Of a stretch of 32,399 bases of DNA, positions 14,761 to 22,166 are shown one piece after another. The translations under genes and the position numbers were made by a program. The stretch comes from Akkermansiaceae bacterium UBA5020 (GTDB lineage Bacteria > Verrucomicrobiota > Verrucomicrobiia > Verrucomicrobiales > DEV007). Position 1 is the stretch's first letter, and each line of letters begins with the position of its first letter. Below the pieces are notes generated by a model. That model worked only from the letters and a program-made list of their open reading frames with translations. It made no database searches and had not been told where the DNA came from. The DNA lies in assembly GCA_002396885.1 (NCBI GenBank), contig DGXY01000058.1, positions 104,964-137,362 of the forward strand, written 5' to 3'.

Positions 14761-15780
14761 ATGATCCACACCTCGCTCGACTTCGACCGGCCCGGAAAGC
14801 AGCAGGGCTTTCTCCAGGTGCCCTATTCCCACAATCTCGGCGGTTGGGCGAATGTGATGATCCCTCTCACCGTGATCGCCAATGGCGCGGGCCCCACCGT
14901 GCTCGTGATGGGTGGTAATCACGGCGACGAATACCAGGGTCAGATCGCGGCGATGAAACTCGCGCGCGGAGTGTCACCCGACCAAGTCACGGGACGACTC
15001 ATCCTCATTCCCTCGCTCAATTTTCCCGCCGCCCTCGCCGCGACCCGACTCTCGCCGATCGACGGGATGAACTTGAACCGCGCCTTTCCCGGGGAAGCCG
15101 AAGGTGCGGTGACGAGCCAAATCGCGCACTTCCTCACCCGCGTGCTCTTCCCGCTCAGCGACGTTGTCATCGACATCCACTCCGGCGGACGCAGCATGGA
15201 GTTCGTCCCCTGCGCCCACATGCACCTCGTCGCCGACCGCGAACAACGTGCCCGCATGTTCGCCGCGATGATGGCCTGGGGCACCGACTTCGCCTTTCTC
15301 TACGCCGACATTGCCGGAACGGGCCTGCTGCCGGTCGAGGCGGAGAACCAGGGCAAACTGGTCGTCACCACCGAACTCGGCGGCGGCGAGGGCATTCCGG
15401 CCTCGGTCCACCGCATCGCCCAGGGCGGCCTTCGCAACGTCCTCACCCATGTCGGCCTCTTGAAGGGCGTCGAACAAACACGGGCCTCTCTCGGCAAAGC
15501 CCCGACGATCCTGACACAAGCACTCAACCGCGAAGATTACCTGCTAGCACCCGAGTCCGGGGTCTTCGAGGTCTGCGTCGATCTCGGTGCCCCGGTGAAA
15601 CGCGGCGACACCGTCGGATTCATCCATCACCTCGAGCGTCCCGACCGCGCTCCGGAAACGATCGTGGCGCAGAGCGAAGGCTATCTCATCACGATGCGCG
15701 CGCCCTGCCTCACGCGACAGGGCGATTGCGTCGCCGTGATCGCAAAGGAAGTCAGTCCCGACGAAGTCCTCCACGCGTGA
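14761..15780 (+). CDS. Succinylglutamate desuccinylase/aspartoacylase-family zinc deacylase
   Basis: Zinc-dependent amide hydrolase of the M14-like AstE/AspA family, 339 aa, cytoplasmic (no signal peptide). Zinc ligands are visible as GGNHGDEYQG (H54, E57) and VIDIHSGG (H140). NLNRAFPG (substrate carboxylate-binding region) and TTELGGGE (likely catalytic Glu205) also fit. Within the family the sequence resembles the group that includes N-alpha-acetyl-L-2,4-diaminobutyrate deacetylase DoeB, but the true substrate is open; it probably removes an acyl group from an amino acid or similar amide. An in-frame upstream extension inside the lactonase gene is ignored because the family begins near MIHTSLDFDRPG. 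Its TGA overlaps the GTG start of the transporter gene (GTGA, 15777-15780), which implies translational coupling. Confidence 0.9.
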   Translation: MIHTSLDFDRPGKQQGFLQVPYSHNLGGWANVMIPLTVIANGAGPTVLVMGGNHGDEYQGQIAAMKLARGVSPDQVTGRLILIPSLNFPAALAATRLSPIDGMNLNRAFPGEAEGAVTSQIAHFLTRVLFPLSDVVIDIHSGGRSMEFVPCAHMHLVADREQRARMFAAMMAWGTDFAFLYADIAGTGLLPVEAENQGKLVVTTELGGGEGIPASVHRIAQGGLRNVLTHVGLLKGVEQTRASLGKAPTILTQALNREDYLLAPESGVFEVCVDLGAPVKRGDTVGFIHHLERPDRAPETIVAQSEGYLITMRAPCLTRQGDCVAVIAKEVSPDEVLHA

Positions 15781-17027
15781 GCGCCGCCACACCAGTCTCG
15801 ATCGATGCGAAGCGGGCCGCCCTGCTCGTCGCTTTCATGTGGGTGGCCTATTTCCTCAACTACTGCGATCGGCAGGCCGTCTTCTCGATGACGGGTTCGC
15901 TCAAGACGGACCTGAAGATGACCGATACCCAACTCGGTCTCGTCGGCGCGATCTTTCTCTGGGTCTATGCCTTCGGCTGTCCCATCGCCGGACAAATCGG
16001 CGACCGTCTTTCGAAAAGACTCCTCGTCGTGCTCAGCCTCGTCATCTGGAGCCTCGTCACCGTCGCGACCGGATTCGCCGGGACGGCGGTGATGATGCTG
16101 GGACTGCGCGCCGCGATGGGCGTCTCGGAATCGCTCTTCATGCCCACGGCCGTCGCCCTCACCGCAAACGCCCACACCCCCGACCGCCGTTCGCGCGCCA
16201 TCGCCGCCCTCACGACCGCCCAGATCGCCGGCACGGTCGCGGGGAGTTGGTTCGGCGGCTGGATGGCGGACCGGGGCGAATGGCGGGCCGCCTTCTTCAT
16301 CCTCGGCGCGGTCGGCGTGCTCTATGCGGTTCCTTATTTCCTCTTTCTGAGCACGGTCGATGAAGATCCGGCCGGAGTCGTGAAAACGAGCGGCCGCTCC
16401 TTTGCTGTTTCCGTCCTGACAAAGATCCCCACGTTCATCCTCCTCTGCCTCGTCTTTCCCATCTTCGTTTTCGGACTCTGGTTGCTCTACGGCTGGCTTC
16501 CTACTTTCCTCCGGGAAAAATTCGAACTCACCCAAACCGACGCCGCCTTCAATGCGACCGTCTACCTGCAGGCCACCACCGCGGTCGGTCTGCTCGGCGG
16601 AGGCATGCTCGCCGACGCACTCTATCGCCGGACGAAAGCCTCGCGGCTCTGGCTCATGACCGCGAGCCTGATCTTCTGCGCACCCTGTCTCCACTACCTC
16701 GGCAGCAGCGACACGCTGATGGCCACGCGCCTCGCCGCCGCCGGCTTCGGTCTTTTCAGTGGGCTGCTTATGGGCAACATTTTCCCCGCCGCCTTCGAGG
16801 TCGTGCCCGCGGATACAAGAGCCTCGGCCGTGGGCATCCTGAATTTCTTCGGAGCGATCATGTCAGGCTTTGCCGCGCTCTTCGGAGGCCTGTGGAAAGC
16901 ATCGCTCGGGATCGACCGTCTTCTTTCAATCACCGCGTTGGCTTACGTCGCGGCCGGACTCGCGCTCGTCTTTGGCATCAAGGTCCTCTTCCCTCGCGAT
17001 CACGAAAACATCTCCCCGTCCTCATGA
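15777..17027 (+). CDS. MFS transporter (major facilitator superfamily)
   Basis: Twelve-helix-type secondary transporter of 416 aa in the cytoplasmic membrane. The first helix begins LLVAFMWVAYFLNYCDRQAV, a pattern typical of the anion:cation symporter (ACS/ExuT-like) branch that carries hexuronates, sialic acid, tartrate and related acids. Loop 2-3 shows GQIGDRLSKRLL, the MFS A-like motif, and a long cytoplasmic loop divides the protein into two halves. The branch assignment is by pattern and the substrate is unknown. The GTG start at 15777 lies in a GTGA overlap with the deacylase stop codon; the product begins MSAATPVSIDAKR. The gene ends in an ATGA overlap with the next gene (17024-17027). 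The context suggests import of an acidic or acylated compound handled by the neighbouring hydrolases. Confidence 0.9.
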   Translation: MSAATPVSIDAKRAALLVAFMWVAYFLNYCDRQAVFSMTGSLKTDLKMTDTQLGLVGAIFLWVYAFGCPIAGQIGDRLSKRLLVVLSLVIWSLVTVATGFAGTAVMMLGLRAAMGVSESLFMPTAVALTANAHTPDRRSRAIAALTTAQIAGTVAGSWFGGWMADRGEWRAAFFILGAVGVLYAVPYFLFLSTVDEDPAGVVKTSGRSFAVSVLTKIPTFILLCLVFPIFVFGLWLLYGWLPTFLREKFELTQTDAAFNATVYLQATTAVGLLGGGMLADALYRRTKASRLWLMTASLIFCAPCLHYLGSSDTLMATRLAAAGFGLFSGLLMGNIFPAAFEVVPADTRASAVGILNFFGAIMSGFAALFGGLWKASLGIDRLLSITALAYVAAGLALVFGIKVLFPRDHENISPSS

Positions 17028-17941
17028 ACCGCCCCTCTTGGCTGACCGGCCTGACCCTCTTCACTTTCACCCTCTTCACTCTCACGCTAGTCACCGCTTC
17101 GGCCGAGACAGCCGTGAAACCCGAGCCAACCTCCCGTGTCGCGCTCTGGCCGGGCAAGGCCCCCATCGGGGGCGGCTCGTTTGAAGATTCCAACGCCGAG
17201 CTCCAGGTCTTCCTGCCACCGAGGGAAAAAGCCAACGGAGCGGCGATCGTCCTTTGTCCCGGTGGCGGCTACATCCGCCACGTCACCGACCGCGAGGGAT
17301 ATCCGATCGCGACCTGGCTCAATGAACACGGCATCGCGACCGTCATTCTCGAATATCGCCTGCCCAAGCAACGCCATCAGGTGCCGCTGCTCGACGCACA
17401 ACGCGCGATCCGCCTCACCCGCGCGAATGCGACCGCGTGGAACGTCGATCCCAAACGCATCGGCATCCTCGGCTTCTCGGCCGGAGGCCACGTCGCCTCG
17501 ACTGCCGCGACTCATTTCGATCGGGGAAATGCCTCGGCCACCGACCCCGTCGAGCGCGAGAGCTGTCGTCCCGACTTCGTCTGGCTCGTCTATCCCGTCG
17601 TGACGATGGGAGATCACACCCACACCGGGTCGAAGGCGGAGCTTCTCGGTCCCGATCCGAAGCCGGAACTGGTTCGACTTTATTCGAACGAACTCCAGGT
17701 CACGTCCGAAACACCGCCCACCTTCCTCGCCCACGCCGTCGATGACAAACCGGTGCCGCCCGAAAACAGCCGGCGCTATGCCGCGGAGATGAAGGTCAAG
17801 GGCGTTCCGGTCGAGCTCCTTGAACTGCCCTCCGGTGGGCACGGCTTCAACGGATGCAAGGGTCCGCTCTGGGAACAGTGGAAGGCGACGGCATTGAAAT
17901 GGTCGGCGAAGGCTGGATTCATTCCGGATGGCGACTCATGA
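17024..17941 (+). CDS. Exported alpha/beta-hydrolase (acetyl-xylan-esterase-like)
   Basis: Serine esterase of 305 aa. The signal peptide spans residues 1 to about 28 and its core is FTFTLFTLTLVTASA, encoded by a pyrimidine-rich repeat. The fold motifs are the oxyanion-hole region CPGGGY (79-83), nucleophile elbow GFSAGG (Ser152), acid loop AVDDKPVPP (Asp240/241) and catalytic His in SGGHGFNG (His273). It resembles the BD-FAE/Axe-like esterases of polysaccharide utilisation loci that remove acetyl or other acyl groups from sugars. The assignment to that group is moderate. Its ATG overlaps the transporter stop (ATGA) and its own TGA overlaps the next ATG (17938-17941), so it sits in a chain of coupled genes. 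Confidence 0.9.
   Translation: MNRPSWLTGLTLFTFTLFTLTLVTASAETAVKPEPTSRVALWPGKAPIGGGSFEDSNAELQVFLPPREKANGAAIVLCPGGGYIRHVTDREGYPIATWLNEHGIATVILEYRLPKQRHQVPLLDAQRAIRLTRANATAWNVDPKRIGILGFSAGGHVASTAATHFDRGNASATDPVERESCRPDFVWLVYPVVTMGDHTHTGSKAELLGPDPKPELVRLYSNELQVTSETPPTFLAHAVDDKPVPPENSRRYAAEMKVKGVPVELLELPSGGHGFNGCKGPLWEQWKATALKWSAKAGFIPDGDS
17055..17085 (+). repeat. Pyrimidine repeat encoding a signal-peptide core
   Basis: CCTCTTCACTTTCACCCTCT followed by TCACTCTCAC is built of CTTCAC/TTTCAC units and encodes alternating Leu-Phe-Thr in the esterase signal peptide. Composition and unit length resemble the non-coding tracts at 2521-2558 and 8128-8172. A common origin is only a possibility. Confidence 0.4.
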
Positions 17942-20574
17942 GAGTGCTTTTGTCAGGGTTCCTTCTCGCTCTGCTCCCGGTCCTGAACGGTTCGGAGCCG
18001 AAAGACCTCGTCTTCACCGCGGAATACGACGGCAGCGAGCAGCGTTATGTCGAACTCCTGCCAACCGGCTATGATCCGACGAAGGTCCATGATGTCGTCC
18101 TCGCCTTTCACGGTCATGGCTCGGATCGCTGGCAGTTCATCAACGATCTCCGCGGCGAATGCAAAGGCGTGCGTGACGCGGCCGCGAAATACGGCATGAT
18201 CGTCGTCTCGCCCGACTACCGGGCCAGGACCTCCTGGATGGGTCCGGCGGCCGAGGCGGACGTCGTCCAGATCATCGCTGAGCTGAAACAGCGCCACCAC
18301 CTCGGTCGGGTTTTCCTCGCGGGCGGCTCGATGGGCGGCACCGCCGTGCTCACCTTCACCGCCCTCCATCCGGAACTCGTCTCCGGAGTCTGCAGCCTCA
18401 ACGGCACCGCCAATCTCGTCGAATACGAAAACTTCCAGGATGCGAGGACCGTTTCGTTCGGAGGCACGAAAGTAGAAGTGCCCGACGAATACCGCAAACG
18501 CAGTGCCGAGTTCTTCCCTGACAAATTCACCATGCCGGTCGCCTTTACCACGGGTGGCAAAGACGAGTCCGTGCCCCCTCAGAGCGTGCTGAGGTTGGCA
18601 GAGGCGCTGAAGCAGGCGAAGCGAAAGGTCCTGAGCCTTCATCGCGAAGAAGGAGGCCACTCGACGAGCTACGAAGACACGATGACGGCGATGGAATTCA
18701 TGCTCCGCGAGGCGGGGAGTCTTCCGGCATCCGAGCGCGAAGCCTTTCTCGAAAAGGCGGCCGCCTTGCAAAACCGCTTGGCGGATGCGCCCGCCGACCT
18801 TCGCGCGGACGCCGACCTCTTTGCCAAGGGGATGACCTGGGCCTTGCGATACGACACCGCCCTTCAGCCTTCCGATCTCGCGCTGATCGAAAAGGCCGCG
18901 GCGCGTGGCCGCGAAAGGACCGAAGCCATTCTCTCGAAGCAGACGTCCTGGCCCCAAAAGAAGGGAAAGGTTGTGCGGGGTTTCATTTCCGCGATCGATG
19001 GCTCGACGCAGCCCTACGGGCTGATCGTTCCAAAAGGCTACGACGGCACTAAACCCTTCCGGCTCGATGTCGTGCTTCACGGCAGTTCAAAACCGGTCGG
19101 CATGAGCGAACTAAAGTTCATCCAACGATTCGACGAGGGCGACCTGGGAGACCGCACCGCGCCCGATGTGGACTACATCGAACTGCACCCGCTCGGGCGC
19201 GTCGAAAATTGCTACCGTTGGGCCGGAGAGACCGATGTCTTCGAGGCGATCGAAGCCGTCTGCCGGAACTACCACATCGACCGCGACCGCATCGTCCTGC
19301 GCGGCATGTCGATGGGTGCCTCGGGCACCTGGCATCTCGGCCTGAAACACCCCGACCGCTTTGTCGCGATCGGTCCCTATTGCGGCTACGTGGACACGCA
19401 TCGCTTTTCCGAGACGCCGATCCCGAACTTCATCAAGGTCGGCCCGCTGCCGCCCCATCAGGAGATCGCCCTGCACATGCTCGACTCCGTCGACTACGCG
19501 GCCAATGCGGGTGTCGTACCCGCCATCGCGGCGATCGGTGACAAGGATGTTTTTTTTCAATCCCACATCCATATGGGCGAGGCCTTCGTGAAGGAGGGCA
19601 TCCCCTTCGTCAATCTGATTTCCCCCGGCACGGGTCATGTCATCGACCCCAAGACCCACGCTGAGCAGATGAGGCGCATCGGTGAATATGCAGCCAAGGG
19701 CCTCGATCACGATCCGCGCGAGATCCGCTTTGTCACCTGGACCCTCAAATACAACCGCTGCCACTGGGCGGAGCTGCTTGGTCTCGGCAAACACTACGAA
19801 CGGGCCGAGTTCCGCGCGAGTGTCACCGATGATCACCTCTCGGTCACCGAGGTCCGCAAGATTACGCGCTTTGTCATCCATCGGCCCGTGAAGGGAATGC
19901 ACATCGCGGGGGTCGAGATCGCCCTGCCATCACACCAAGCGGAAGATTCGCTTGTGTTCTTCCGGTCGCGCGACACCTGGAAGTGCGAAGGCATCCTCGC
20001 TGAAATCACCCTCACTGGAAAACGTCCCGGATTGCAGGGACCGATCGACGACGCCTTTGCCACGCCCTTTCTCTGTGTCCGCGGAACGGGAACCCCGTGG
20101 AATCCCGATGTCGACGCATGGGTCGAAGCGAATCTGCGCCGCTTTGAGTATGAATGGTCACGTTTCATGCGGGGCAGCCTTCCGGTGAAAAGCGACACCG
20201 AAGTCACCGAGGCGGACGTGCGCGACAGGCACCTCATTCTCTTCGGGGATCCCGGAAGCAACTCATGGATCGCGAAAGCACTGCCAAATTTACCCCTGAC
20301 CTGGACTCGTGATGAAGTGAGTCTCGGCGGCCTGACAAAACCCTCCAAGGATCATGCGCCCGCTTTCATCTGCTCAAGTCCGCTTGCCCCGGATCGCTAC
20401 CTCGTCATCAACAGCGGCCACACCTTCCACGAAGCGGAGTTTGCCGCCTTCAACTACCTGCTTTTCCCGCGAATGGGTGATTGGGCGATGATCAAAATCG
20501 ACCCGAAAGAAGAAGTTCTCAGCTCGGGCTATTTTGACGAGGCGTGGCTGCATGCCGAAACTGTTGAACCCTAG
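17938..20574 (+). CDS. Exported protein with two alpha/beta-hydrolase domains
   Basis: This 878-aa protein has a signal peptide (residues 1 to about 18, FLLALLPVLNGSE) and two serine-hydrolase domains in tandem. Domain 1, about residues 22-275, has LAFHGHGSD, nucleophile GGSMGG (Ser131), acid GGKDE (Asp209) and His241 in EGGHSTSYED. Domain 2, about residues 360-580, has VVLHGSS, nucleophile RGMSMGASG (Ser458), acid in IGDKDVFFQ (Asp535 or 537) and His567 in GTGHVID. About 300 further residues follow, with a predicted beta-rich part and the phrase LILFGDPGSNSWIAKALP, seen C-terminally in prolyl-oligopeptidase-like esterases of Planctomycetota. Both triads look complete, so two activities are possible. 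The substrate is unknown; polysaccharide or polyester esters are candidates. The ATG overlaps the preceding TGA, and the next gene starts 12 bases after the stop. Confidence 0.85.
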   Translation: MRVLLSGFLLALLPVLNGSEPKDLVFTAEYDGSEQRYVELLPTGYDPTKVHDVVLAFHGHGSDRWQFINDLRGECKGVRDAAAKYGMIVVSPDYRARTSWMGPAAEADVVQIIAELKQRHHLGRVFLAGGSMGGTAVLTFTALHPELVSGVCSLNGTANLVEYENFQDARTVSFGGTKVEVPDEYRKRSAEFFPDKFTMPVAFTTGGKDESVPPQSVLRLAEALKQAKRKVLSLHREEGGHSTSYEDTMTAMEFMLREAGSLPASEREAFLEKAAALQNRLADAPADLRADADLFAKGMTWALRYDTALQPSDLALIEKAAARGRERTEAILSKQTSWPQKKGKVVRGFISAIDGSTQPYGLIVPKGYDGTKPFRLDVVLHGSSKPVGMSELKFIQRFDEGDLGDRTAPDVDYIELHPLGRVENCYRWAGETDVFEAIEAVCRNYHIDRDRIVLRGMSMGASGTWHLGLKHPDRFVAIGPYCGYVDTHRFSETPIPNFIKVGPLPPHQEIALHMLDSVDYAANAGVVPAIAAIGDKDVFFQSHIHMGEAFVKEGIPFVNLISPGTGHVIDPKTHAEQMRRIGEYAAKGLDHDPREIRFVTWTLKYNRCHWAELLGLGKHYERAEFRASVTDDHLSVTEVRKITRFVIHRPVKGMHIAGVEIALPSHQAEDSLVFFRSRDTWKCEGILAEITLTGKRPGLQGPIDDAFATPFLCVRGTGTPWNPDVDAWVEANLRRFEYEWSRFMRGSLPVKSDTEVTEADVRDRHLILFGDPGSNSWIAKALPNLPLTWTRDEVSLGGLTKPSKDHAPAFICSSPLAPDRYLVINSGHTFHEAEFAAFNYLLFPRMGDWAMIKIDPKEEVLSSGYFDEAWLHAETVEP

Positions 20575-20586
20575 AAATTAAACACC

Positions 20587-22086
20587 ATGACCCGCATCCT
20601 CATCGCCGAGTGCAAGCAGGAGGTCTCGACCTTCAACCCCCACTTGAGCGGCTATGGCGACTTCGGCATCCGCCGCGGGCGCGAGCTACTCGACTACCAC
20701 CGCACGGTCCACAACGAGATCGGTGGTGCGTTGAGTGTCTTTGACGCGACGGAGGATGTCGAACTCGTCCCCACCTACAGCGCCTTTTTCATCACCTCGG
20801 GAGGCACCCTCGCCAAATCCGACTGGGAACGGATTGCCTCCGAGTTTCTCGAAGAGATCCGCCAGGCCCCGCCGGTCGACGCCATCTACTTCTGTATGCA
20901 CGGAGCCATGGCAAGCGAGGATGAACTTGATCCCGAAGGCTGGCTGCTCGCGGAGACGCGGAAGATCCTCGGCGAGGGGATCCCCATCGTCGTCTCACTC
21001 GATCTCCACGGGATCCTCACCAATCGCATGGTCGAACACAGCGACGCCATCGTCGCCTATCACACCTACCCTCACGTCGACTTTTTCGAAACGGGACAAC
21101 GCGCCGCCCGTCTCCTGCTGCGTGTCGTGAGTGGCGAGGTGAAACCGGTGACCGCAAAGGTTGCGATCCCTGCGCTCGTGCGCGGCGACGAGCTCATTAC
21201 CGCGACGGGATCGTTCGGTCAGAGCATCCGGATCGCGCAGGAAGTCGAGAACGGTCCGGGAGGTCTGTCGGCGGGAATGTTCATCGGCAATCCCTTCACG
21301 GATGTGCCCGAGTTGCGGACCTACAGTTTTGTCGTGACCGACAACGATCCCGAGCTCGCCGGGCGCGAGGCGCTGCGCATCGCGGAGTCTTTCTGGGCCC
21401 ATCACGAGAAAATGCGCGTGCCACTCGTGAGCCTCGACGAAATGGCCATGATTCTCGCCTCGCACAGCGGCGGCGGAACCATCGCCCTCGTCGATGCCGC
21501 CGACGCGACGAGCTCGGGTGCCTCGGGTGACAGCAATGCGGTGCTGCGAACCTTGCTAAAATCCGGCTATCGGGGCCGCACCCTGTTACCCCTCGTCGAC
21601 GAGCCTGCGGTGAAAGCCGCCTTCGCCGCCGGAATCGGCGCGACGATCACGCTCCCGCTCGGTGGCACGCTCGATCCGGCGCGATTCACTCCGATCGAAA
21701 TCACCGCAACGGTCCGCCTCCTCTCCGACGGTCGTTTCCGCAGCGAGTCCTTCGGCGAGGAATGGCTCGCCGGTCCGACCGCCGTGCTCGAGGCGGAGAA
21801 CCTCTCCCTCGTCGTGAGCAGTCATGCCGTGAATCTCTACGACCGTTCCTTCTTCCTCGCCCAGGGGCAGGATCCCAAGCGCTTCGACGCCGTCGTCGTG
21901 AAATCACCGCACTGCCAGCCCCACATGTATGCCGACTGGTGTGTGCGGATGGTGAACATCGATGCGCCAGGATCGTCCAGCGCGAATCTGCCTTATCTCG
22001 GCCACACGCGTTGCCCACGTCCGATCTTTCCGCTCGATGACGAAGTCGCCTTCGATCCGCGAGCCTTTCTCTTCCGGCGGCCGTGA
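20587..22086 (+). CDS. M81-family metallopeptidase (MlrC-like)
   Basis: Zinc hydrolase of 499 aa, normal for the MlrC family, named after the enzyme that completes microcystin breakdown; most members act on unknown substrates. No signal peptide is present, so it is cytoplasmic. The N-terminal domain starts RILIAECKQEVSTFNPH. Likely metal ligands lie in SLDLHGILTNRMVEHSD (Asp139, His141) and AYHTYPHVDFFETG (His159, His163). DAIYFCMHGAM and GGGTIALVDAADATSSGASGD are further family landmarks, followed by the C-terminal domain with VVSSHAVNLYDRSFF. It is the last gene of the operon, 12 bases after the double-hydrolase gene. Its presence hints that the operon's substrate contains an amide or peptide-like bond. 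It converges on the FGE-like gene, and I see no clear terminator in the 80-base gap. Confidence 0.9.
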   Translation: MTRILIAECKQEVSTFNPHLSGYGDFGIRRGRELLDYHRTVHNEIGGALSVFDATEDVELVPTYSAFFITSGGTLAKSDWERIASEFLEEIRQAPPVDAIYFCMHGAMASEDELDPEGWLLAETRKILGEGIPIVVSLDLHGILTNRMVEHSDAIVAYHTYPHVDFFETGQRAARLLLRVVSGEVKPVTAKVAIPALVRGDELITATGSFGQSIRIAQEVENGPGGLSAGMFIGNPFTDVPELRTYSFVVTDNDPELAGREALRIAESFWAHHEKMRVPLVSLDEMAMILASHSGGGTIALVDAADATSSGASGDSNAVLRTLLKSGYRGRTLLPLVDEPAVKAAFAAGIGATITLPLGGTLDPARFTPIEITATVRLLSDGRFRSESFGEEWLAGPTAVLEAENLSLVVSSHAVNLYDRSFFLAQGQDPKRFDAVVVKSPHCQPHMYADWCVRMVNIDAPGSSSANLPYLGHTRCPRPIFPLDDEVAFDPRAFLFRRP

Positions 22087-22166
22087 GCGGAGCGCTGAGT
22101 TTTCGACCCTTCGATCGGGACAAGGACGAGTCGGACATCCCCATCATCGCCCCGTCGTGTCCATCG

